The notes beneath the pieces are model-generated. The model ran no database searches and was not told where the DNA came from. It saw nothing but the letters and a program-made list of their open reading frames with translations. DNA of 64,000 nt from Lactobacillaceae bacterium (lineage in GTDB: Bacteria > Pseudomonadota > Alphaproteobacteria > RF32 > CAG-239), in the NCBI GenBank assembly GCA_031271345.1, contig JAISVX010000003.1:1-64000 (forward strand), read 5' to 3'. A program made the translations under genes and the position numbers. Positions 28,481 through 37,207 of this stretch are shown here, in pieces. The first letter of the stretch is position 1. Every line of letters starts with the position of its first letter.

Positions 28481-30791
28481 GTTGAAAAAGTCGAAAGTTA
28501 AGGTTTGGCGCGTAATTATCGGTATATTTCTGTTTTTCGCATTAATATACATAGTTACGCCCAAACCTAAACTTTTGGAAAAATATACATATTCTTCCGC
28601 TGTTTATGACAGCAGAGGCAAACTTCTTAAAATTGGTTTGAGCCTTGATGACAAGTATCGTTTGTATGTTCCTTTCGGAGAAATTCCTGAAAACTTAAAA
28701 CATGCTCTGACTCTTTATGAGGACAGATGGTTTTATTATCACGCTGGTGTTAATCCTTTGAGCATATTCCGCGCCGCTGCCGCAATGGTTAACGGCGGAA
28801 GAACCCAGGGGGCTTCAACAATAACAATGCAGCTTGCCCGCATAATATATCATATCGACAGCAGAACAATTATGGGCAAGATTGAGCAGATGTTAAGAGC
28901 TGTTCAAATAGAGATGTTTTATTCCAAAGATGAAATTTTGGAAGCATATTTTAATCTTGCTCCTTATGGCGGAAATATTGAAGGCATTGGAGCGGCAAGT
29001 ATAATTTATTTTGATACAAGAACCCAAAATCTAAATATTCAGCAGTCCATGGCGCTTGCCGTGGTTCCGCAAAACCCGGGTAAAAGGAATTTGGCTTTTG
29101 AATTAGGTCGCGAAGAAGTAAAAATCGCAATAGAACGTTTGAAAGAAATGTGGTTTGAAAAATTTGGAGACTCTGAAAGGGACAACCTCAGTCTGCCGTT
29201 ATATGCCGAAAAGCGCCTTCCTTTTCGGGTTCCGCATTTTGTGCGGTATATGCAGAATAATTATCACGGCGAGGTTTTTACCACTTTGGATTTAGGATAC
29301 CAGAACATGCTGGAAGATATTGTCGAAAGGTATCTTCAAAATAATAAATCCAAGGGCGCATATAATGCTTCCGCGATGATTGTCAATTATAAAACAATGG
29401 GTGTTCTGGCATATATTGGCTCAAGAGATTTTTTTGACGAGGAAATCCAGGGACAGGTAGACGGCACAAGGGCTTATCGTTCTCCCGGCTCAACCTTAAA
29501 GCCTTTTATATATGCGCTTGGAGTGGAGCAGGGGATAATCCATCCAATGTCAATGCTTAGAGATGTTCCGCGAAACTACGGCTTTTATACGCCAGAGAAT
29601 TTTGATAAATCCTTTTTTGGGATTATGAGCGCGACCAATGCTTTAATTCATAGCAGAAATATTCCTGCAATTGAGCTTTTGGGAAGATTGGAGGAAGATT
29701 CTTTTTATAATCTTCTCAAAGCCGGCGGAGTTAAAAAGCTGAAGCCTTCAAACCACTATGGTCTTGCTTTGGCGCTGGGCGGTTTTGAGCTTACAATGCA
29801 GGATATTGCAAAAATGTATGCCATGCTTGGAAACCTTGGCGAAAGCAAAAAGCTGAAGTTTGTTCAAGGTCAGGAAGAAACAGGCTCCCAAAGACTTTTA
29901 TCCCGCGAAGCGGCGTTTATAACCTTAAATATGTTATCGAAAAACCAGCCGATAGACAGGAGCGTAACGCCGTTTTCGGTAAAAAGGAAAGAATATGACG
30001 TTTATTGGAAAACCGGCACATCTTATGGTTACAGGGATTCCTGGACCGCAGGCATAGCGGGAGATTTTGTCGTTGTGGTGTGGGTAGGAAACTTTGATAA
30101 TACCCCGAACAATCACTTCTTAGGTCGACAAATGGCGGGTCCGCTGTTTTTTCAAATTGTCAGGGCTTTGGCAAAAATAAAGACGATTGAAGACATTAAG
30201 CCTCCCTATGATTTAAACATTGCAAAGGTTGATGTCTGCCGTTCGACGGGAGATTTGGCTAATGAATATTGCAAAAAGACTGTTCAGACATATTTTATTC
30301 CCGGAGTTTCATCAATAAAGATGTCGGACATTACAAGAGTGATTCCGATTGATGTAAAGACCGGCAAAAGAGCCTGCCGCCACAGACCGCCGCACACCAG
30401 GCTTGAAGCTTATGATTTTTGGCCGTCAAACATCTTAAAGTCGTTTGAGCTTGCCGGGGTCAGCATTAAAAGACCTCCTGCTTTTATGGAAGACTGCGAT
30501 ACAATTGATACTTTTAATAAAGGCAAGCCTCCCGTAATTCATTATCCGACAAGCGGAAGCGTTTATATTGTCCGCTCTCATAATTTAGAAAATGAAAAAA
30601 TAGCCTTAAAAGGCAGCCTTGATTCTGACAGCAATAAAATTTACTGGTATGTAAACGGCAAGCTTATCGGCGAAAGCAAGGCCGAAGAAACCATAGAAGT
30701 AAAAGCCGCAATCGGCGAAATGGAGATAGTCGCGACAGACAATATGGGCAGAAGCGCGAAGTCTGATATTGTTATAAAATTGATTGATTAA
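28467..30791 (+). CDS. pbpC: penicillin-binding protein 1C (glycosyltransferase + transpeptidase)
   Basis: EDRWFYYHAGVNPLS, GASTITMQLAR, transpeptidase SPGSTLKPF, KTGTSYGYRDSW; TTG start, overlaps A2M stop. Confidence 0.95.
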   Translation: MLRNKLKKSKVKVWRVIIGIFLFFALIYIVTPKPKLLEKYTYSSAVYDSRGKLLKIGLSLDDKYRLYVPFGEIPENLKHALTLYEDRWFYYHAGVNPLSIFRAAAAMVNGGRTQGASTITMQLARIIYHIDSRTIMGKIEQMLRAVQIEMFYSKDEILEAYFNLAPYGGNIEGIGAASIIYFDTRTQNLNIQQSMALAVVPQNPGKRNLAFELGREEVKIAIERLKEMWFEKFGDSERDNLSLPLYAEKRLPFRVPHFVRYMQNNYHGEVFTTLDLGYQNMLEDIVERYLQNNKSKGAYNASAMIVNYKTMGVLAYIGSRDFFDEEIQGQVDGTRAYRSPGSTLKPFIYALGVEQGIIHPMSMLRDVPRNYGFYTPENFDKSFFGIMSATNALIHSRNIPAIELLGRLEEDSFYNLLKAGGVKKLKPSNHYGLALALGGFELTMQDIAKMYAMLGNLGESKKLKFVQGQEETGSQRLLSREAAFITLNMLSKNQPIDRSVTPFSVKRKEYDVYWKTGTSYGYRDSWTAGIAGDFVVVVWVGNFDNTPNNHFLGRQMAGPLFFQIVRALAKIKTIEDIKPPYDLNIAKVDVCRSTGDLANEYCKKTVQTYFIPGVSSIKMSDITRVIPIDVKTGKRACRHRPPHTRLEAYDFWPSNILKSFELAGVSIKRPPAFMEDCDTIDTFNKGKPPVIHYPTSGSVYIVRSHNLENEKIALKGSLDSDSNKIYWYVNGKLIGESKAEETIEVKAAIGEMEIVATDNMGRSAKSDIVIKLID

Positions 30792-30896
30792 TTAATTCCC
30801 AGTCTTTGCAGGACTGAGAATAACGCGCGTTATTAAATTAATTTGAATTTAAATATTTGCTGATATTTTCTTATAAAAGAAATTTGGAGAAATGTT

Positions 30897-31154
30897 ATGA
30901 GTGTGGAAAAAGAAATAGAACTTATAAAAGAAAGAAACAAAAAAGTCGAGGCAGACAAAGCCTGGGAAACGAGCTGGACAAGAAAAATCCTGATAACCTT
31001 TTTGACCTATTTTATGATGATAATAGTTATGAAAGTTTTGGGGCTTGAGCGTCCTTTTATCGGAGCCATAATTCCTACACTGGGTTTTATGCTTTCTACG
31101 ATAAGCGCAAACCTTGTAAAATCTTTATGGTTAAAAAAGTTTTATGGCAAATAG
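30897..31154 (+). CDS. small conserved membrane protein
   Basis: 85 aa, two hydrophobic segments, LGLERPFIGAIIPTLGFMLST. Confidence 0.65.
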   Translation: MSVEKEIELIKERNKKVEADKAWETSWTRKILITFLTYFMMIIVMKVLGLERPFIGAIIPTLGFMLSTISANLVKSLWLKKFYGK

Positions 31155-31156
31155 AT

Positions 31157-31187
31157 AAAAAGCCCGGAAAATATCCGGGCTTTTTGT
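31157..31187. terminator. shared terminator
   Basis: AAAAGCCCGG-aaaatat-CCGGGCTTTTT. Confidence 0.88.
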
Positions 31188-31188
31188 T

Positions 31189-32355
31189 TTATAAACAATC
31201 TTTATATATTTGTCTTACCATGGTTTCTGGAAGTTCTTCCTGAATGTTTTTCATTCTTGCCGCCTTCATTGTCAGTCTGACTAAAAGCTCGACATCCGGG
31301 TTGTTTATTCCAGCCTCTGCGAAAGTTGTGGGAGACTTTATTGATTTATACCATTCTCTTAATTTTTTTATGCCTTCTTCGGCGACAGGTTTATCATCTT
31401 TTCCTTCAACTCCGAAAACATTGCGCGCAAAACGTGCTATTCTCGGACATTTGTCCTGAAGATTAAATTTTAGCCATGACGGCGTAACAATAGAAAGACC
31501 CGCCCCGTGGGCAATGTCATAAACCGCGCTTATCGGATGCTCCAGCGTATGGCAAGCCATTATGAAAGGACCGACGCCCGCCGTGTTCAGACCGTTCCAA
31601 GCAAGGCTTCCCGCCCACATCATAGTCGCTCTTGCCTCGTTGTCTTCCGGGTTTTTGAGTATTCTTGCCGTCGCTTCAATAATTGTTTTTACCAATCCTT
31701 CAACATAACTTGCCTGTATCGGTGTCCATCCGCCATTGTGTGTAAAGTAGCTTTCGGTTAGGTGCGAAACCATATCGACAGAAGAAAATGACGTATAAGT
31801 CTCTGGTATTGTATATGTCAATATAGGGTCAAGAATAGAGAACTTGGGAAATAAATGAGGACTGCCTGCGCCGAGTTTTTCTTTTGTTTCAGTGTTTGTT
31901 ATTACCATGCCCGCGTTCATTTCGCTTCCAGTCGCGGGGATTGTGAGTATTGTGCCTATGGGCAGAGCGGCTTTTACAGTTTCTTTGCCGGTAAATATAT
32001 CCCATGCGTCAACATTTGAGCCGGCCGCGCCGGATATTGCTTTTGCCTCGTCCAAAACGCTTCCGCCGCCGACAGCGATAATGCAGTCTAAGTTATTTTC
32101 TTTAACTTTTTTTACGCCGTCGCGGGTATGCTCAAGAGTGGGGTTAGATTTAACTCCGCCGTGTTCTACAAAAGCGATGCCTTTATCATTCAGCTGTTTT
32201 ACGACATTATCATATAATCCGGATTTTTTGATACTGTCTCTGCCATATATAAACAATGCTTTTTTCCCTAAATATTTTGCATTTTCTCCCAATTGTGACG
32301 AAGTATTGTTTCCAAAAATAATTTTTGTAGGATTATGGAATATAAAACTTTGCAT
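31189..32355 (-). CDS. iron-containing alcohol dehydrogenase
   Basis: IIAVGGGSVLDEAKAI, CHTLEHPISAVYDIAHGAGLSIV. Confidence 0.93.
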   Translation of the reverse strand: MQSFIFHNPTKIIFGNNTSSQLGENAKYLGKKALFIYGRDSIKKSGLYDNVVKQLNDKGIAFVEHGGVKSNPTLEHTRDGVKKVKENNLDCIIAVGGGSVLDEAKAISGAAGSNVDAWDIFTGKETVKAALPIGTILTIPATGSEMNAGMVITNTETKEKLGAGSPHLFPKFSILDPILTYTIPETYTSFSSVDMVSHLTESYFTHNGGWTPIQASYVEGLVKTIIEATARILKNPEDNEARATMMWAGSLAWNGLNTAGVGPFIMACHTLEHPISAVYDIAHGAGLSIVTPSWLKFNLQDKCPRIARFARNVFGVEGKDDKPVAEEGIKKLREWYKSIKSPTTFAEAGINNPDVELLVRLTMKAARMKNIQEELPETMVRQIYKDCL

Positions 32356-32430
32356 TTTCTCTATCTTTCCTGTAAATGTTATATTTATATACTTTTATAT
32401 AATATAAAACGAAAAAAGGAAATTAAAAGA

Positions 32431-33000
32431 ATGAAAAAATTTTGCATTTTTGTTTCTGTATTAATATTGTCCGGCTGTGTGAGCTTTACCGGCGGCAACA
32501 CCCCGAAGAAAGATTTTATCGAGGGAATAGGAAGCAGACCTAATATAAAACTGTCTCTTGATATATACTCCACGACAAATAATGAAAAAGACTCATGGAG
32601 AAGCTTTGAGTTAAAAAGAGAAATCGCTCCCGAAATAAAAAATATTTTTGACAGCAGCAATATGTTTGGCGAGGTTGGTTATAAGATAACAAATCCAGAT
32701 TATGAGCTGGAGATAAAAATCAGGGATGTTTATACCGAATGCGCGCCTTGCAATTTATTAAACGCGGCTACATTGTCGATTATTCCGTCATGGACCAATG
32801 AAAAATTTCTTTATGAAGCAAAGCTTAAAAATGCTAAGACCAAAGAAACGGTGTCTTTTGAATATTTTGAAAAAAGCGAAAATGTAAGGCATATCCTGAC
32901 ATTATTTGCGTTGCCGTTTATGTATGAAAATGAGTTTAATATGCATAAGAATGTTGTAAACAATCTTGTGATTGATGTCTCAAGAGAAATGTCGAGGTAA
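32431..33000 (+). CDS. putative lipoprotein
   Basis: Lipobox VLILSGCVSF. Confidence 0.75.
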   Translation: MKKFCIFVSVLILSGCVSFTGGNTPKKDFIEGIGSRPNIKLSLDIYSTTNNEKDSWRSFELKREIAPEIKNIFDSSNMFGEVGYKITNPDYELEIKIRDVYTECAPCNLLNAATLSIIPSWTNEKFLYEAKLKNAKTKETVSFEYFEKSENVRHILTLFALPFMYENEFNMHKNVVNNLVIDVSREMSR

Positions 33001-33002
33001 AT

Positions 33003-33401
33003 ATGAATATGAGAGTAGCGCTAAAGGCTATCATTGAAAAAAAAGGCAAAATCTTGGTTTTAAAAAGAAGCGCCGAAGAAGAGGTTTATACCAGTCTTTG
33101 GGATATTCCCGGGGGAAAAATGGAATTTGGGGAGCAGCCCGTTGAGGCGCTTAAAAGAGAGATAATGGAAGAAACCGGTCTGGAGGTTGATATAAAAAAA
33201 CCTTTTACGGTATGGTCTTTTATGGCAAAGCCGGATTTGCAGATTGTCGGCGTTACATTGATTGCGGAATATGTTTCTGGAGAGGTTAAGCTGTCTTCGG
33301 AACATACGGATTTTAAATGGATTGAGGCGAAAGAGTTTTCTTCTTTCGAGGCCGACAAGAGCTTAAAAAAAGAAATAGAAAAATATTCTAATAGTTTATA
33401 A
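33003..33401 (+). CDS. NUDIX hydrolase
   Basis: GGKMEFGEQPVEALKREIMEETGL Nudix box. Confidence 0.93.
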   Translation: MNMRVALKAIIEKKGKILVLKRSAEEEVYTSLWDIPGGKMEFGEQPVEALKREIMEETGLEVDIKKPFTVWSFMAKPDLQIVGVTLIAEYVSGEVKLSSEHTDFKWIEAKEFSSFEADKSLKKEIEKYSNSL

Positions 33402-33487
33402 AAGAATAAGTTTAATTATGTTGACGAAAAGGACAAAATAAGACTATAATAACGCATTGAAACCCTCATGCGTTTTTGGGCTTAGTT

Positions 33488-34576
33488 ATGAACGATAAAA
33501 CAACAATTCAATATAATAAAATCAAAAGCAATAGGGAAAATTATCGCTCTAAATCCGCTCGCTCGGGAAAAACCTTTAGGCGCGTTGCAAAGCTCGGCCT
33601 TAAAACAGCGGTTGTTTTAACTTTGCTTGGAACCGTAACAACCTTTAAGACAGACATTTTCAAAAAAATAGAGCAGGAATCTTATATTCCGTCTCCTCAG
33701 TGGGAAAAATATCGAAAATATGAAGACACAACATTCGCGGGACTGGCTCTTGTTGAAGGTTTTTCTAATTCTCCGTACATTTGCGGCGCTGGATATTGGA
33801 CAATAGGTTACGGAAACAGAAATATAAACGGCGAAGAGGTCAACAGCAGCACTGTTCATATTGACAGAACTTTCGGCAGAGATTTTCTGGCGCAGGCGGA
33901 TACAACAAAGCCATATAACAAAAATTATACCGAAGCGATGTATAAAAGAGGCAAGGAATATGTCGTCGCTCATCTTGATAAAGAAATATATCCTCTGCTT
34001 GACGAGCATGTTAAGGTTCCGTTAAACGAGTATGAGCATGCGGCGGTGGTGATGTTTATTTATAATATCGGCTCCAAAGCTTTTATTAATTCAGAATTTC
34101 TTAAAGGCTTGAATAATGGCGAAAAAGGTCTGGATTTAGCTAAAAAAATGACCGGCTTTCGGGCAATAATCAAAAAAGACCTGTTTGGAGACGAAGAAAA
34201 GCAGCTTGCGACGGGTCTTTTAAAAAGAGAATGGGTCATGATTAATATGTTTCTCAACCCGAATATTGAAACCGTTGACACAAACGGAAGAAAAGTTGTC
34301 CGCAGCTTTATGTCGTATCTGCCGGAAATGATACCAGAAAAATTTTATAAAGAAAAAGACATGAGTTTTTATTATCACGAAGAAATGCGGAGTGTAAAAG
34401 AAGATGAATATTATACTCCAAAACTTGATAATAAAACTTTGTCAAAATTCGTTGAGAAAAATACCCATCCAAAAAATAATGTCGGTTCCATTATCGACAG
34501 CAAGACCAGAGAATCTATTATGAAAAAAGGCACGCTGGATATAAGCCAGCTTCTTTGGCAGCAAAATTACAGATAA
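33488..34576 (+). CDS. membrane-anchored GH24/T4-type lysozyme-like protein
   Basis: E-X8-C-X5-T catalytic pattern EGFSNSPYICGAGYWTIGYGN; N-terminal TM LKTAVVLTLLGTVTTF. Confidence 0.85.
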   Translation: MNDKTTIQYNKIKSNRENYRSKSARSGKTFRRVAKLGLKTAVVLTLLGTVTTFKTDIFKKIEQESYIPSPQWEKYRKYEDTTFAGLALVEGFSNSPYICGAGYWTIGYGNRNINGEEVNSSTVHIDRTFGRDFLAQADTTKPYNKNYTEAMYKRGKEYVVAHLDKEIYPLLDEHVKVPLNEYEHAAVVMFIYNIGSKAFINSEFLKGLNNGEKGLDLAKKMTGFRAIIKKDLFGDEEKQLATGLLKREWVMINMFLNPNIETVDTNGRKVVRSFMSYLPEMIPEKFYKEKDMSFYYHEEMRSVKEDEYYTPKLDNKTLSKFVEKNTHPKNNVGSIIDSKTRESIMKKGTLDISQLLWQQNYR

Positions 34577-34675
34577 TCATCATAGTTTTTGGGTTATAAA
34601 ATGCAAAGTTTCCTTTATTTTTGCATATTAATGAATATATTGTTATGAGAAGCGATGATTTTGAGGAAAATTTCG

Positions 34676-37072
34676 ATGAAAAAAGTTTTATATGCCCTTG
34701 TTTTATTATGCTCTTTATGCGTTTTTTCAAGTTCTTTCGCCGAGGACGCGTTAGTCGTTAATTATGACGAAATAAATAAAGATTTGGTAAAAACCGAAAG
34801 CAATTTGTTAAGCGGAAAGATAACGATTGATGATACCGTCGAATATATAAAATCTCTGAATAAAACTCAAAACAATGTGAGAGAGATAAAAAAACAGGAC
34901 GAGCAGGAGTTAAGCGTTGTTCAAAAAAGAATAGAAGCATTAGGCGAAGCCCCTAAGGACGGTGAAAAAGAGATAAAAGAAATTTCTCAAAAAAGAGCCG
35001 AGTTTGGCAGCGAAATAACACGGTTGAGAGCAAAAATCGCGGAAGGCGACTTGATCATTACCAAAATTGATGAAATTGAAAGCCTGATTTTATCTATAAG
35101 AAATAAAGATTTATTGGTAAATATCTTAAATAAACAAGACATGTTCCTGCACCCTGGGCAGGTATGGAATGCGGCGGTTAATCTTGCGGATTTTATGTAT
35201 GAAATTGTTAAATCTCCGGCCAACTGGTACAAAAACCTAAATCAGGAAGAAAAAAACGAGGTTAGGGAAAATATTTTATACGTTACTTTAATTATGGGCG
35301 TATCTCTAATCATCGGCATATATTTGAGCATATTTATAAGAAGAAAATTTGGTTATCGGGAGAATATTGATAATTTGGATTACATCAAAAAAGTTTTTGC
35401 CGCGGTCTGGACATTTATTGCTTACGGCGTTATTCCCGCGGCAATAATCGGGGGATTTTTGCTTTGGCTTAAAAACACGGCGGTTATTGATAAAGATTTC
35501 TTTAGCCTTATACTGCAGAATATAGCCTTGTATTTGTTGTATATTTTCTTATGTCTGGCGGTTGTTAAGGTCGTTTTTGTGCCTCAGAACGGAAAGTGGA
35601 GGCTCTTTGAGGTCGGCGATAAAAAGGCGGTGCTGTTAAGCCGCGCGCTATTTGCGTCTATTGTAAGCATTGGGCTTGTTTCATGGCTTGAGACCGTCGC
35701 CGCAGAATCTCACGCGACATCGGAGGTAATTTATCTTATTAAAATGATTTCGAATGTTGTAAAAATGCTTTGTATCGTTCTTCTTTCAAAAAGAGCGTTA
35801 TATAATACGGAAGCTTTGACAGATGACGAGCTGATAAAAGATGAAAGCAGCGACGATGAAAGCATTGGCAAACTTAGCGTTTCTTCAAAAATCAGTTTGT
35901 TGATTTCTTTCTCTGCAATCGGTGTGTTTTGCCTGTCTTTGTTTGGTTATATAACCATGTCTGAGTATATTTTTGACCGATTTATTATCTCAATTTTGGT
36001 TTTGGGTTCTTTTTATATAGTAAATAAAGCGATAAATGTAATAGTCCATAGAATTTTACAGATGAGATTTTGGATACGAAATCTTAGAATAGGAAGAAAA
36101 AGCCTGATTAAAATAGACTTTTGGTTCGGTTTTATTTTAACTCCTGTTTTATTTGCCGTTGCCGCGCTCAGTTTATTAAGCCTGTGGGGCGTTTCGGTTG
36201 ATATTTTAATGCAGAATGTAAAGAAGTTTCTTACGGAGTTTTATATTGGCGGAGTAAGAATATCCATAGTTTCTATCGCTCTCGGAGTATTTGTCTTCTT
36301 TATCTCGTTGACGGTTTTTAAGGCGTTGAAGCGCAGCTTGCTTACCGGAGTTCTCGCAAGTATTGAAATGGATGATGGAGTAAGAGGATCTCTGGCTGCC
36401 GGCTTTGGTTTTGTCGGCTTTATTGTTTCGATAGTTTTGGCAATTGCCGTTATGGGCGGAAACTTAACAAATCTGGCTCTCATCGCAGGCGCCTTATCCT
36501 TTGGCGTCGGTCTAGGTCTGCAAAACATTGTCAGCAACTTTGTTTCGGGTATTATAATTTTATTTGAGCGTCCGATGAAAATTGGCGACTGGGTCATAAT
36601 AAACGGACAGGAAGGAATAGTGCAGCAGATAAATATCAGGGGAACAGAAATTGAGACTTTTGATAAATCCACGGTGATTATCCCCAACGCTACGATACTG
36701 TCCAGCAGTTTAACAAATCTGACGCACCACAGCAAGCTGGGAAGGGTTAAAGTTTCGGTCGGGGTTTCTTATGCCAGCGATACCAATAAGGTCAGAGATA
36801 TTTTAATCGGTATTGCAAAAAGCCATAAAGAAGTTCTGCATAATCCCGAACCTTCCATAGTTCTTACAAATTTTGGCGACAATAGTCTGGATTACGAACT
36901 AAGATGTTTTGCCGGCGACATAAACAACAAAAGCACCATACAAGACGATATAAGGGAGACTATTGTTACGAAGTTTAGAGAAGCTGGTATCGACATCCCG
37001 TTCCCGCAGAGAGTTGTTCATTCGGTCGGCGGGAATTTGACGGAAGAGCAATTAGCTCAAGCCAGTGACTAA
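34676..37072 (+). CDS. MscS-family mechanosensitive channel with long N-terminal coiled coil
   Basis: GVGLGLQNIVSNFVSGIIILFERPMKIGDWVIINGQEGIVQQINIRGTEI. Confidence 0.94.
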   Translation: MKKVLYALVLLCSLCVFSSSFAEDALVVNYDEINKDLVKTESNLLSGKITIDDTVEYIKSLNKTQNNVREIKKQDEQELSVVQKRIEALGEAPKDGEKEIKEISQKRAEFGSEITRLRAKIAEGDLIITKIDEIESLILSIRNKDLLVNILNKQDMFLHPGQVWNAAVNLADFMYEIVKSPANWYKNLNQEEKNEVRENILYVTLIMGVSLIIGIYLSIFIRRKFGYRENIDNLDYIKKVFAAVWTFIAYGVIPAAIIGGFLLWLKNTAVIDKDFFSLILQNIALYLLYIFLCLAVVKVVFVPQNGKWRLFEVGDKKAVLLSRALFASIVSIGLVSWLETVAAESHATSEVIYLIKMISNVVKMLCIVLLSKRALYNTEALTDDELIKDESSDDESIGKLSVSSKISLLISFSAIGVFCLSLFGYITMSEYIFDRFIISILVLGSFYIVNKAINVIVHRILQMRFWIRNLRIGRKSLIKIDFWFGFILTPVLFAVAALSLLSLWGVSVDILMQNVKKFLTEFYIGGVRISIVSIALGVFVFFISLTVFKALKRSLLTGVLASIEMDDGVRGSLAAGFGFVGFIVSIVLAIAVMGGNLTNLALIAGALSFGVGLGLQNIVSNFVSGIIILFERPMKIGDWVIINGQEGIVQQINIRGTEIETFDKSTVIIPNATILSSSLTNLTHHSKLGRVKVSVGVSYASDTNKVRDILIGIAKSHKEVLHNPEPSIVLTNFGDNSLDYELRCFAGDINNKSTIQDDIRETIVTKFREAGIDIPFPQRVVHSVGGNLTEEQLAQASD

Positions 37073-37086
37073 AATTATTTCTTTAG

Positions 37087-37115
37087 TTGACAGGTTACCT
37101 GTTATAGTCTATGAA
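37087..37115 (+). promoter_or_regulatory. promoter with palindrome in spacer
   Basis: TTGACA-17 nt-TATGAA; perfect ACAGGT-t-ACCTGT (37090-37102). Confidence 0.5.
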
Positions 37116-37207
37116 AAAGCTTGGTAAACATAGCTCAAAAAGGTTGAGCGGTTAAGAGTTTGCAGGCGTTTTTGCAGAGTAGTTTGCTAAACTATAAGGG
37201 GTATAGC

